This document shows, piece after piece, positions 26,801 through 36,400 of a stretch of DNA of 64,000 bases. A program made the translations under genes and the position numbers. How positions within the stretch are numbered: the first letter of the stretch is position 1; each line of letters starts with the position of its first letter. The notes under the pieces were generated by a model. It ran no database searches and was not told the DNA's origin. It was given only the letters and a program-made list of their open reading frames with translations. Source of the stretch: an uncultured Lachnospiraceae bacterium (lineage in GTDB: Bacteria > Bacillota > Clostridia > Lachnospirales > Lachnospiraceae); NCBI GenBank assembly GCA_902785055.1, contig CACZXG010000011.1, positions 16,697-80,696 of the forward strand, written 5' to 3'.

Positions 26801-29800
26801 TGCCATCATCACTGCACCTGATGTTGATAAGACAGTGATAGAAGTGGGAACAAGAACAGTTAATGGAGTTGAACTGCCGATCTATGAGTATCATATTTCG
26901 CTGTTTGGCGTTGGGAAGGATGTAAATGAGATTACAGATACATTTGATACGGAATTACTTGAAGTATATAAAGGTATAGGTAATGCTTTCTGGGTTTATT
27001 ATGGCAACAATATGGAGAATCCGAACTGGCCTGATATTAATAACCCCACAGATAAATCCTGGTCTACAGGAGTACCGGCTACGTATGTTCCGTCTGATAC
27101 AGGAATGACTATTTACACAAGCGGGGATAGTCTGAAGAAAAGAAATGACGGTACTTATTATCCGGTTTATGGTATTGTTTACTACCTGACAGTCAAGAGT
27201 CCCGAAGCGCTGAAAACGATTATGGAACGGGCCTCAGAAGCCGAAGACCAAACATACAGCGTTGATAATGCAGCTGATTGGAATGGCGAAACAGATACAT
27301 CCTCGGTTGTGTTCTCTTTTAAAGGGTTGGACAAAGAACTCCTTACTGAGAATCTTACTAATGTTGTAATAAATGAAGATGGAACTGAGGAGTATCTGGA
27401 TGACATAATAGCGGAATATCGGATCACACTGAATCCGTTGGCGCAAACTCTTAATGAGATGAACCCGCTCACAATGACGGATACTTTTGAGAATTTGTCC
27501 GTTGTATATGACTCTATCAAAGTCTACAGAAATTCTGAAAGTGAAGCTAATCTGCTGTCTCCGGATGAGTATACTGTGGATTTTAGCGGGAATACGTCGA
27601 CATTTACGATTCCTGATGCCACTAAGATCATCGTCAGGTATAAAGCGAGAGTAATTTATGGAAGCGACGGTGGAAGTGGTGTCCATATTTATAACAAGGC
27701 ATCTATGCTTTCTTATGAAGATGAAGAGGAAGCTGATGCGTCGTATACTTCCAGCGGAGAAGGTTCCGGTTCAACAATTGGAATCAATCTGATGAAGTAT
27801 GAGACTGGCAACATGAATAAGCGGCTTAAAGGCGCTGTATTCAAGTTATTTAATGCTGAGAAAACCGCGGAAGGATTTGTTAAAGGCAGCCTGGTAACAG
27901 ACAGAGACTTTGTTACCGGCGAGAACGGTATAATCACTGTAAGCGGCGATGAAGAAGTTGACGGATGGTCGCTATATACAAATCCTGATGATGATGGGAA
28001 CGAACACTGGTATATCCTGGAGGAGGTTGAGGCTCCTGAAGGCTATATGCTTCTGGGCTATGAACATATCTTCTCAATTTCGAAAGACGGTTCAACTAAC
28101 TATACGGATCACATTTATCATAACGGTGATACGATGTCTGCCAAGAACACTCCCGGAACAGACGTCAAAGTCGAAAAAGTCTGGAGTGATGGCAATGAGG
28201 AACACGCCAATGATTCAGTCACAGTAAAACTACAGCAGAAAATCGGCGACGGGGATTGGTCTGATAGTATTCGTAAAGAAGTAAAAGAAGGAACTGAATA
28301 TGTCTGGCAGGATGTTACTGACGGCATGACGATTGAGCTTAATGCGGGTAAAGGATGGAGTGGTTATTTCTATAGTCTCCCTCTGAGAGTTCCTACAGAT
28401 CTGACAGAACCGGAGCCTGAATATGATGATGTTGACTATCGGGTAGTGGAAACAGAGGTCAATGGTAAAACGCCTGCAGAGGGGACGGTTAACATTGTAA
28501 AGACAGAGGGAAAATATATCTTTACAATTACAAACACTGTTGAAGAAGAGAAGGGTTCGCTGAAGATCAAAAAGAACGTGACAGTGAACGGAAAGGCCAC
28601 CACCGGGACAAGCGCGGACGGCACCTACACATTTACGGTGGCGGATGAAAACGGAGATGTTAAGGCAACTAAAACTATCACGATCACAAACGGAGTGTCC
28701 AGTGAAGTACAGGTGGACAACCTCGTGCCCGGCACATACACCGTTAGCGAGGATACATCCAAGAACCCTGCGGGAATGGCGCTCGTCGGAGATAACGGCG
28801 TAGAAGTAGAAGTCGAGGCAGGAGCGGAAGCATCTGTCAAGACGGCGGAGTTCACGAACAACAAGACGGAAGGCGGTTCGTTGGAGATCAGCAAGACAGT
28901 GGTGAGCCCCGTGCCTGCAGAGGAGACAGCAGACTACACGTTCACAGTGACCCTGACGAAGGACGACGGCCAAAAGATCAGCGGAAATTTCGGCGGATAT
29001 AACTTTGACGAGAACGGTAAGGCGACTGTGACCGTGAAGGGCGGAGAGAGCGTAACGATCGTAGGCCTGCCTATAAGGGTGAATTACACTGTAGAAGAGG
29101 CAAAGTACGCGAACTTCAATACAGAAGCCACGGGAGATACCGGGACGATCAGTGGGACGAAGGCCACAGCGGCATTCACGAACACAAGGACGACCGGAGA
29201 TCTCGAAGTTACCAAGACAGTTGTCAACAAGAACAGCAGGAATATCGACAGAGCGTTTGATTTCACGGTAACACTGGGAGACAATACGATCAGCGGCAAG
29301 TTTGGGGATCTTACATTCAATAGCGGTGAGGCAAAATTCAGCCTTAAGGATGGCGAGAAGGCAGAAGCCAAGGGACTTCCCACAGGCGTAAGCTATGAAG
29401 TCAGGGAAGAAACAGCGGAAGGCTTCACGACAATCAAGACCGGAGATACCGGAGATATCAGCGAAATAACTGCAACAGCAGCCTTTACCAACACCTATCT
29501 CGCGGCGGGCGAAGTCCAAATGGGAGCAAGAAAAGCTCTTAGTGGAAGACCGCTTGAGGATGCGCAGTTTGAATTTGAACTTTTTGATTCGAAAGGCGAC
29601 GGTATTGATAGGAAAGCATGTGACTCGACTGGTGCAGTACTGTTTAAGAAGATCAGCTGCACCCAGGATGATATGAACAGGGATGAAGCCGGGAAGCTGC
29701 AGGATACCGAGATCATCTACACAGTAAAGGAAGTGATTCCTGAGGGCGCGAAGGACAACGGAGACGGGACCTTTACGCTGAACGGATATACATACGATGG

Positions 29801-30842
29801 AAAAGAGAAGGAGGTCAAAGTAACACTACACGACAACGAAGACGGGACAATTACAGCCGTACAGGCACCGAAAGCCGAGGAGTTGGTATTCACCAATACC
29901 TACAAGGCTGAAGGTGAGATTGTCCTCAAGGCCGAAAAGAAATTGCTCGGAGAGAAGGCTCTTGAGAGAGATCAGTTCACTTTCGAACTCAGGGATGAGA
30001 GCGGAAAACTCATCGATTCAGTGAAAAACGACGCAGATGGCAAAGTGACCTTCAAAGCAATCGGGTACACGCAGGACAACATCTACGAAAAGGATGATGA
30101 GACTGGTGCATACAAGCCCAGAGAGAAGACCTCTTACAAGTACACGATCCGGGAACATATTCCTAAGGGAGCAGAGGAGGTAGATAAGAACCTTTACTTC
30201 TACAAGGGATACGCCTATGACGGAACGGTATATACGATAACAGTCGAACTGAAGGACAACGGCGACGGAACACTGGAAGTGACGAAGAAGATCGATAACG
30301 ACGGAGCGCTGAAGTTCGTGAACGAGCAACGGAACGTCGAGACATCGGTCACCATCGGAGGCGTTAAGGTTCTCAAAGGCCGGACGCTGAAGAAAGACGA
30401 GTTCAAGTTCGTCCTTGCGGATGCAGACGGCAAGTGGGTCTCCGTGGCAACAAACGATGCGGAAGGAAACTTCACGTTTAAACCGATCAGCTACAAGCTT
30501 TCCGACCTGAATGGAGAGAGCGCGAAGGTTTACAACTACAGCGTCTGGGAAGTGAAAGGAAGCGAGAACGGAATCACATATGACCAGAAGGTCTACACGG
30601 TCAAGGTGACGCTCACCGACAATGGAGACGGAACATTGACTGCAAAGGCTGATCTGGCAAATAGTGATGTCAAATTTGTTAACACCTACACTGAGAAGAA
30701 GAGTAAGACGACCGGCAGTAAGGGCAGCAAGACCGGAGACGAGGCTCCTCTGGGAGTCCTGTTCGGAGGACTTGGGCTCGGAGCGGCAGGACTTGCAGTT
30801 CTGCGCTGGTACCGGAGGAAGAAAAACAAGAGTGAAGAGTAA
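23829..30842 (+). CDS. Giant cell-wall adhesin with isopeptide-type domains (adhesin 1)
   Basis: A 2337-residue surface protein. The signal peptide ends near SYAAE (about 28). A very acidic Glu/Ala-rich stretch (about 30-165) and a non-repetitive head (about 180-550) come next. Then follow fimbrial isopeptide-type modules (about 560-1320), a SpaA-like domain (about 1320-1440, ending EEVEAPEGYMLLGYEHIFS) and a CnaB-like domain (about 1445-1575). Three K-T-V/F-T-V modules (about 1577-1885) and three FctA/Spy0128-like modules (about 1890-2285) with (R/L)-(K)-x-L-x-G-R-x-L and T-Y-D-x-x-x-Y-x-V-x-V motifs complete the stalk. The C-terminus has KTGDEAPLGVL, a hydrophobic helix and RWYRRKKNKSEE, i.e. 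a sortase-type sorting signal without canonical LPxTG. AAGGAG precedes the ATG at 23829. These modules in other proteins form Lys-Asn cross-links and stiff stalks; the ligand is unknown. The gene is monocistronic with a strong terminator. Confidence 0.85.
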   Translation: MNKMLKKLLAVALVASMLLGANGISYAAEIADGDGIAGTEESVQTSEAGEEMMESPGDTEESEPSYDSTEETDTVDQVQEEPDEEEKEDDAKTAEDAGAESSEEENGAAAEVASETASEEEAEAVAAEATESEAELENADAGAAGADAAANLTVEEAAALATAQAQEEIFTAGELIYHGADYDVTLVYDENAKIPAAAELNVREIAKGTSEYESYLAGAEAAAGKGVAEARFFDITIVAPGTDGQQQEIQPQSQVRVNITYHKALEVAAEGEVQAMHFEDGTADAEMVNTDTNGGSEVSEIAFDAESFSVYGIVYTVDFTYDGFTYCIEGGSSIYLSELAQIIGLYETDLDKAFSVGNVSNVSFTDYDLAKIEKQADGDWLLISLAPFTSEETLTIEMNDGVTFIVDVTDAQTPTSASLEDFLKNAVINAPQNDDGAYIVQAGDIYKVTLYFREGSSLQFANDQELTYQLPEGITGDKQEGDIVIKVTSYDGTVTRVGGNHYRLDENGILHFTWSDDDDIATVFSANNVNFSISIEGTFDNENTHIVFSDEVEKDVIVDTSSSVATTKSAQVDVSNDRVHYTTTVTSTGTSRNVVLEDTITGNGISLDPNSIVAVSNTGETVEMTGGAAGNSFTYTIPTMRNGERITFTYDAIIDPSVIEMVDGKVVTQVGNTFSAVSDGDPEGDSSPVTNTIDYTPTIKKSNGKSMGKEGTVETLSWTLTVNEAAKVSAYGTKVTDTIGVSSRSIMKYSGSGITIAVTDAEGSPVRTDSVNWEDLENKTDYSWTYSIPQEDEGKAYKYVITYTTEVETKDLTQFTNVDNTGTTPGGGSSTGGGQVGPSTEQPTIDKTLEEVDLENKEVTWKVSFTVPADGLNKAVVTDTYPTSGNVWIDDTNYTWYDIVKQGSVEIDGLVDGETRDIVYGDKAVTITFKYNDNPGLKGMGSTRTITVILKTALDPDWLSLTKDPAFAYKRNHINNVDLDYGAAHITDSATAIITAPDVDKTVIEVGTRTVNGVELPIYEYHISLFGVGKDVNEITDTFDTELLEVYKGIGNAFWVYYGNNMENPNWPDINNPTDKSWSTGVPATYVPSDTGMTIYTSGDSLKKRNDGTYYPVYGIVYYLTVKSPEALKTIMERASEAEDQTYSVDNAADWNGETDTSSVVFSFKGLDKELLTENLTNVVINEDGTEEYLDDIIAEYRITLNPLAQTLNEMNPLTMTDTFENLSVVYDSIKVYRNSESEANLLSPDEYTVDFSGNTSTFTIPDATKIIVRYKARVIYGSDGGSGVHIYNKASMLSYEDEEEADASYTSSGEGSGSTIGINLMKYETGNMNKRLKGAVFKLFNAEKTAEGFVKGSLVTDRDFVTGENGIITVSGDEEVDGWSLYTNPDDDGNEHWYILEEVEAPEGYMLLGYEHIFSISKDGSTNYTDHIYHNGDTMSAKNTPGTDVKVEKVWSDGNEEHANDSVTVKLQQKIGDGDWSDSIRKEVKEGTEYVWQDVTDGMTIELNAGKGWSGYFYSLPLRVPTDLTEPEPEYDDVDYRVVETEVNGKTPAEGTVNIVKTEGKYIFTITNTVEEEKGSLKIKKNVTVNGKATTGTSADGTYTFTVADENGDVKATKTITITNGVSSEVQVDNLVPGTYTVSEDTSKNPAGMALVGDNGVEVEVEAGAEASVKTAEFTNNKTEGGSLEISKTVVSPVPAEETADYTFTVTLTKDDGQKISGNFGGYNFDENGKATVTVKGGESVTIVGLPIRVNYTVEEAKYANFNTEATGDTGTISGTKATAAFTNTRTTGDLEVTKTVVNKNSRNIDRAFDFTVTLGDNTISGKFGDLTFNSGEAKFSLKDGEKAEAKGLPTGVSYEVREETAEGFTTIKTGDTGDISEITATAAFTNTYLAAGEVQMGARKALSGRPLEDAQFEFELFDSKGDGIDRKACDSTGAVLFKKISCTQDDMNRDEAGKLQDTEIIYTVKEVIPEGAKDNGDGTFTLNGYTYDGKEKEVKVTLHDNEDGTITAVQAPKAEELVFTNTYKAEGEIVLKAEKKLLGEKALERDQFTFELRDESGKLIDSVKNDADGKVTFKAIGYTQDNIYEKDDETGAYKPREKTSYKYTIREHIPKGAEEVDKNLYFYKGYAYDGTVYTITVELKDNGDGTLEVTKKIDNDGALKFVNEQRNVETSVTIGGVKVLKGRTLKKDEFKFVLADADGKWVSVATNDAEGNFTFKPISYKLSDLNGESAKVYNYSVWEVKGSENGITYDQKVYTVKVTLTDNGDGTLTAKADLANSDVKFVNTYTEKKSKTTGSKGSKTGDEAPLGVLFGGLGLGAAGLAVLRWYRRKKNKSEE

Positions 30843-31012
30843 GTCAAAATAGTCCAATGCGGGATGTCAAATCTTTGACAATGTCAAAAATGACCTAATC
30901 TTTGTCAAAAAATTATCTATTTATAATAGGGCGCAGGTGATAGTATACATCATGTAAGCAATACAAAGCTTCATTCATAAATTACCCCCCTAAATATTAA
31001 ACATCCCCTATG

Positions 31013-31046
31013 AAAAAGACGGCTGTGATCCACAGCCGTCTTTTTC
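31013..31046 (+). terminator. Intrinsic terminator of adhesin 1
   Basis: AAAAAGACGGCTGTG pairs perfectly with CACAGCCGTCTTTTT around a three-base loop, about 170 bp after the stop codon. Confidence 0.92.
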
Positions 31047-31269
31047 GTTATGCAAGAAATCGGAATCCGGAATTCAACCGTAAAACGAAGTGTCGGATAG
31101 TGCAATTTTCAGAACAATGAATTCGTAATAAATATTGAAAAATCTCTTAATAAGAAGTATAATTTTTTAGATTTTCGCTTCAGCTTGCTATGTTAAACTT
31201 ACACAAATTTCACATAGGGCTTTTTTTTGACCAGTGAGAAAAATAAGTGAGCGGATTAGTCAAATGGCA

Positions 31270-31297
31270 TTGACATATCCACAGAAAATGTTAAATT
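31270..31297 (+). promoter_or_regulatory. Candidate promoter in the adhesin 2 leader region
   Basis: TTGACA (31270-31275), a 16-bp spacer and TAAATT (31292-31297). If used, it would give an untranslated leader of about 600 bases that includes the decayed coding fragments and both 32-bp repeats. Confidence 0.4.
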
Positions 31298-31384
31298 TAT
31301 TTTGTAGGTTTTAATTATTTTGTCACAAATTGCATGTGGCTTTTTTCCCTAGAGTATTGTTTACCCTTTTTTAGGAAAAATAGG

Positions 31385-31820
31385 GGATAATGGCTCTGTT
31401 TTGTCATCGTTCGTAACAAATTTCGGGGATTTATCGGCAATATCATGAAGGAGATATTTCAGGAACTTATGTCCATACAGCAGAGTTCGGCGGCTGTCTT
31501 GGAGAAGGTGATATACCCGCTGTCAATGTAACGGTCATATAGCCTGAAGATAGAGATCACGCCGAAGTCCGGAAGAAAGAGGTTAGTGACGACAGTCTGG
31601 TTATGACAACATGCATACCGTCAATGTAACGGTTATAAAGCACGAGGTCAAAGTCTGAGACCAGGACAGATGTCCGGAAGAAAGAGGTTGGCGGCTGCAG
31701 TTTCAACAATGACGACATGCATATTGTCAATGTAACGGTTATATAGTCTGAGATCACATCCGATTTCAATAGACAGAGGATGAATAAAGGATAATGGCTC
31801 TGTTTTGTCATCGTTCGTAA
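31385..31820. repeat. Pair of 32-bp direct repeats flanking decayed coding fragments
   Basis: An identical 32-bp block (GGATAATGGC...CGTTCGTAA) occurs at 31385-31416 and 31789-31820, 404 bp apart. The stretch between contains remnants of adhesin coding sequence. The second copy lies 94 bp upstream of the adhesin 2 start. The arrangement suggests a segmental duplication of the 5' end of an adhesin gene and its upstream region. Confidence 0.8.
31444..31760 (+). pseudogene. Decayed duplicated fragments of the adhesin 2 N-terminal region
   Basis: At 31444-31542 the plus strand reads GDISGTYVHTAEF...GDIPAVNVTVI followed by a stop. This aligns with GDEAGTYALTAEF...DDMPTVYVTVRE of the intact gene (about 32239-32343). 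Two further remnants read MHTVNVTVI (near 31610-31640) and DDMHIVNVTVI (near 31720-31755). GTCCGGAAGAAAGAGG-type segments between them match the DNA that follows VTV in the gene. Frames differ between fragments and stops interrupt them. There is no start codon with a binding site. Confidence 0.72.
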
Positions 31821-31913
31821 AAATTGCGGAGGTTTTAGGAACCGCTATTTTTATAGATATAGTAACCCGTTGTTGTGCAATCTTTGCGGGGGAAACGCAA
31901 GGAGGAGGAATTC

Positions 31914-33398
31914 ATGGAAAAGAGGAATCGCAAAGCAGGTCATAGCTACAGCCTGAGAGACCGGATTCTCGCACAGATTATGGTGATCATTGTAACACTC
32001 ACCATGATTCCGTTCGATTCTCTGGTTGCTCATGCAGCGACGACCACGAATGTCAAGTCGATCGGCAGTATTCAGACTGAATACGAAGTCGACAACGGTA
32101 CGTCGAAAGACGATATCGGTCTGCCTTCCGAACTGTCCGTCATTCTTGAGACGGTCACTTCGGCTGAGGAAGCGACTAATGGCGTTACAAACGAGTATTC
32201 CGAGGACACAGTCGAGAAGTCTGTCTCCTGGGAAGGCGATTATAATGGAGACGAAGCGGGAACTTATGCCCTTACGGCGGAGTTCGATGACAGCAGCCTC
32301 TATTATGATGACATGCCTACTGTTTATGTAACGGTCAGAGAGCCCGAAACTACACCCGATGTCCAGAAGACAGAGGATGAGGGCGAAGACGACGAGGATC
32401 CTGACCAAGGCAAGTCTGAGCAGAAGACTGCTGATGATGAAGTCGTGGTGGTGGCCGAGGAAGATGGGGTCACCGAAGATGACTTCAGGAAAATGGGCTT
32501 AATGGCTCATGATCCGACCGACCTTTATTCGGATGAGCTGCTCGATTTTGTAAATGAAGATGAAGTGATTGTTGAGATCAAAGATAAAGATGGTAATCCT
32601 GTTGGTGAGTACGGCAAACCCGGCGATACCATTCATATTCATTATGTTTTTGAAGAAGACAGTTCATCGGGCGGCATTCAGTTCTGGCTTGCTGATAATT
32701 TCACTGATGATGATATTACGCTTCATGATTTGACAATGGATCTGCCTTCAAATATTAATTGGAAGGTGAGTGAAGTCGATCCTGTTCAAACTCATTTCTT
32801 CCCTGAAGGTCATACTGATACTGAGGGTGTGTGGATCGACGAGATCGGATACACCAGCATCGTGAATAATAATCAGCTTAAGTTCACGTTTGATGATCCT
32901 TCCTTTAATACAAAGGATCACTCCGTCGGTGGAGATGTTTATCAGCTCATGAGAATTTCCGAAATGTCGGATATGCATTTCTATGTGGATATCTATGGTG
33001 AACTGACGGAAGATACTGATACAATTCCGATCCCCGGAGATGGCGATATCTATATCGATAATACCGCATCGATAAAAGTCAATAAGGTATTTTCCTCTGC
33101 GGAAGTTAAAGCTCTTGTTGATAACGATCAAAGTCTCCAGGAAGCTACAGTATTCAGAGTACAGGTAGAACGTGCGACGAAAGATCCCGCACATGACTGG
33201 CTCAGGGATGAGTCGGGTCATATTATTTATGGTCATATACTGTTGAGGAAACCGCTGCACCTCAGATTCCCGGATACTACTATGAGGGCGGCGATGATCA
33301 TAGGCCTACTGTTAATGATCCTATTGAAGCAGACGTTGCTCCGCCGAAAGGTGGCGTTGACTCTGCTACTATCACCAACAACTACTTTAAAAAAGTAG
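31914..33398 (+). CDS. N-terminal part of giant adhesin 2 (interrupted by frameshift)
   Basis: This ORF encodes the export signal and head of the giant adhesin. A basic N-terminus with SYSLRDRILAQ, somewhat like a YSIRK-type signal, precedes the hydrophobic core and cleavage near AHAA (about 40). A beta-rich module, an acidic linker (about 145-200), a head domain and a first repeat module (SIKVNKVFSSAEV, near 385) follow. Up to about residue 440 (GHIIYGHI) the sequence is in register with the family; the last ~50 residues are an out-of-frame Leu/Thr/Arg-rich tail without resemblance to anything. Another frame continues with TVEETAAPQIPGYYYEGG. GGAGGAGG precedes the ATG at 31914. As read, this product is secreted but has no wall anchor. 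Confidence 0.8.
   Translation: MEKRNRKAGHSYSLRDRILAQIMVIIVTLTMIPFDSLVAHAATTTNVKSIGSIQTEYEVDNGTSKDDIGLPSELSVILETVTSAEEATNGVTNEYSEDTVEKSVSWEGDYNGDEAGTYALTAEFDDSSLYYDDMPTVYVTVREPETTPDVQKTEDEGEDDEDPDQGKSEQKTADDEVVVVAEEDGVTEDDFRKMGLMAHDPTDLYSDELLDFVNEDEVIVEIKDKDGNPVGEYGKPGDTIHIHYVFEEDSSSGGIQFWLADNFTDDDITLHDLTMDLPSNINWKVSEVDPVQTHFFPEGHTDTEGVWIDEIGYTSIVNNNQLKFTFDDPSFNTKDHSVGGDVYQLMRISEMSDMHFYVDIYGELTEDTDTIPIPGDGDIYIDNTASIKVNKVFSSAEVKALVDNDQSLQEATVFRVQVERATKDPAHDWLRDESGHIIYGHILLRKPLHLRFPDTTMRAAMIIGLLLMILLKQTLLRRKVALTLLLSPTTTLKK
33233..33242 (+). other. Apparent one-base deletion (frameshift) in adhesin 2
   Basis: The zero frame reads GHIIYGHI up to about 33239, while the downstream frame is open from 33212 and becomes meaningful at ACT-GTT-GAG (TVEE). 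Insertion of a single T in CATATACTG restores GHITVEETAAPQIPGY. No slippery heptamer is present, so programmed -1 frameshifting is unlikely. It is either a true mutation or a sequencing/assembly error. Confidence 0.8.
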
Positions 33399-33409
33399 GT
33401 GATATTGTT

Positions 33410-36400
33410 GTGACCAAAGAGATCACAGGTGATCTGGATCCTTCTAAGCTTACACCCAACCAAAGAGCTGGCATCAAATTTACTGTTACAACTGACGGAG
33501 ATAATCCTGAGACTGTTGCAGAGTTTACATATGATGATTTTTACCAGAGTGGTTCTAAGACGATTGAGGATCTTCCGGAAGGAACATATATTGTTACAGA
33601 GACTGTAACTACTGAAGTTCCCGGTTTTACAAGGGATCCTGCTGTATATAGGGTAGGAACAGATACCGAACCTGTAGCAGTGGCAAAGCCTGAAGTCGTA
33701 AACGGCGGAAGTGAAACTGTTACCGTAACGAACAACTATAATCAGGAGTATGCTCCTCTTAAGATCGCCAAGAACGTAGATAAAACAGGAGCTCCTCACC
33801 TTCCCTGGGACAGCATTAAAGCTATTGCATTTACTGTCAAGGATGCTGGGGGAAATACTGTTAACTTTGTAAAGACTGCCTCAGGTGATTATCACTATGT
33901 TAAGGAGGTCCAGGAAGGCGGCACAACTAAGTATGTTTCTACTGTAGATCCTACTCAGGAATATACTGCTGCGGACCTTATTACATCCCTTACATTTGAA
34001 GACCTTGCGGGCGCTCATACTGATGCTGACACTAATATCTCCGGAGAGATTACGATCCTGGGGCTTCCTTGTGGTGTTCAATATACGGTTTCTGAGTCCG
34101 GTATGAAATTTACCGGATTTGCCAGAACCACCACCGTAAGTGTCGACGGCGGCAGTTATGGTAAACCTAGTGATAACAATAACCCTTCAGGAAAATCTAC
34201 TGTCCTGAATGATAACAAAAACCATTCAGTAAGTTTCAAGAACGTCTATAATGTGGGCGGTAAGCTTACAGTTAAGAAGCGTTTTAATCCTAATAACATT
34301 GCTGCTGCTGAGAAAAATCAAGTGACGTTCACTTTGTATAGGAAACTCGGGGCTACACCGAATCCTGCAACAGATACAAAGATAGAAGAGATCAAGTACT
34401 CAGCCTTTAGTAACGGTGCACATACTTTCAACAACCTTGAGTTTGGCGACTATTATGTTGTTGAAACCAACCAGGATGTGCCTAACTATAACGACGCAAC
34501 TACATATTTTGTCGAGGAGTATACTATCAATGACCAGGGTCAGGCTGTGAAAACAAGGACTCCTGCGACAGGCACTTCTTCGGGCACAACAGCTGAAGCA
34601 GAAGTAGGCAATGCGTCCATGAGCAACCCTTCTGTGATTGATTTTACCAATACCTATACAAGGGAAGCTGGATCTCTGCAGATTACTAAGACTCTTGACG
34701 ACACAAATCTTACAGCAGAAGAAAAAGCAGAAGTAGCACAGAAACTTTCCTTTGCTGTAAAGAGGGGAACTACTTCGATTGGCTCCTTTACCTACAAGCA
34801 GCTTATGGATGCTGTAGGCACAGGCACCACAGGCACTATCACAATAGGTTCCTATACCGGAACGGTCACCAAGGTGGACGATGACACATATAGGGTAAAG
34901 ATCGATGGCCTTCCTACCGGAACTTATACTGTTACTGAAACAGCAGATGTTGCCGGATACAGCCGCGAATCACATGCGAAGAACGATGCGGATATTGCCA
35001 CTGCTCAGGATCCTGAAGGTACTAGCGGCAGTACGACATTTGCTGAGAACGGACTTGGAAAAGTCGCTTTCCACAACAAGTACACTCCCAGTGGAAACCT
35101 CAATATCATAAAGGATTGGGGACCGGTTCTTTCTAATGAATATATCACTCAGCTGGAACAGACCCTCATATACAAAGTTTATGAGTACGATGCAACAAAG
35201 CCGAATCATCTTGGAAATCCGGTAAATAAGCCTGGTACTGAGAGTAATGAATATTCTCTTGGGGAGCTTTCTACCGGCATCACAGTTGAAGCCAATAAGA
35301 AGTATATTGTTGTAGAAACGAATGCTGATGTTCCGGGTTATATCAGGACTACTGTTATGTACAGTGTTGTTGATGAGGCAAATAAGACTTCGGAAGAAAA
35401 GCAGGAAGCCAGAGAGGCAACACAAGTAACAGTATCTAACGCAACAGCAGCGGATGGTGTCTTCACTGCTACCAAAGAGGATGTTGTTGAGCAGAAGAAG
35501 AAGACAACCTTCCATTTCATCAACAGCTATGCTACCGATCTCATTGGCCCTGGCGGCGGTGTGTGGATTCATAAGAGTTATCAGGGTGTTCTTACTCCTC
35601 CGTTAGATGATACTCCTTATCAGGCCATTAGAGATGATATCGCTTCGCGCATTGCTTTGAAGTTGGTCAGGTACACAGACAATACTTATGGGACAGAAAT
35701 GTCCACAGACTATTTCTATCTCTCTGATGTACTGGATCACGGGACCAATCTTCCTGCCGGATACTACACGATCGATGAGTTGGAGACCTATTACAAGGGC
35801 CCTAATGGCGAGATCTCAGAGAGTGAAGCGGAAGGATATACTCTCACTTATAGCGCGGGAGCAGACGATTACTACCTCAATTGGACATACGATATTTACA
35901 CATGGACTAATCCTGATCCGCAGCCTACTGAGCCTACAGGAAACAATGAAGCAGTCAGAATTACGGTTCCCGCAACCGGATGGCTCAATGTCTCCTTTAC
36001 CAACGTATATACTCCTTATGGCGCACTTAAGGTGACGAAGAACTTTACGGGTGACCTTGACAAGAAGCAGATCGCCAGCCTGAAGGATAAGATCACGTTT
36101 ACAGTGACTCAGGTGAAGGATTCTACGGGAGCTACTGTTGATAAGCAGGTCGCTGTATTCAAACTCTCGGAATGTGACGAAATCGGTGAGGAAGGAACGG
36201 ACTTTTACCACACGGTTACTAAACTTGACCTCGGTGTCTATAAAGTCATGGAGACGATCAGCAGCGAGGTCGGTGGTTATACACGGATTTCTTATGTGAA
36301 AGTGACGGAAGATGGTGTCTTTAGCACCGGAACAAACGCAACGACTGTTACCTCAAATCCTGATACAGATCCTGCGAATGTTGTCCGCGGTGGCGCAGCA

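Noticed and set aside
33209-33242. Programmed -1 ribosomal frameshift joining the adhesin ORFs
   Set aside because: No X-XXY-YYZ heptamer or clear downstream stem lies between the stop of the second frame at 33209 and the junction.
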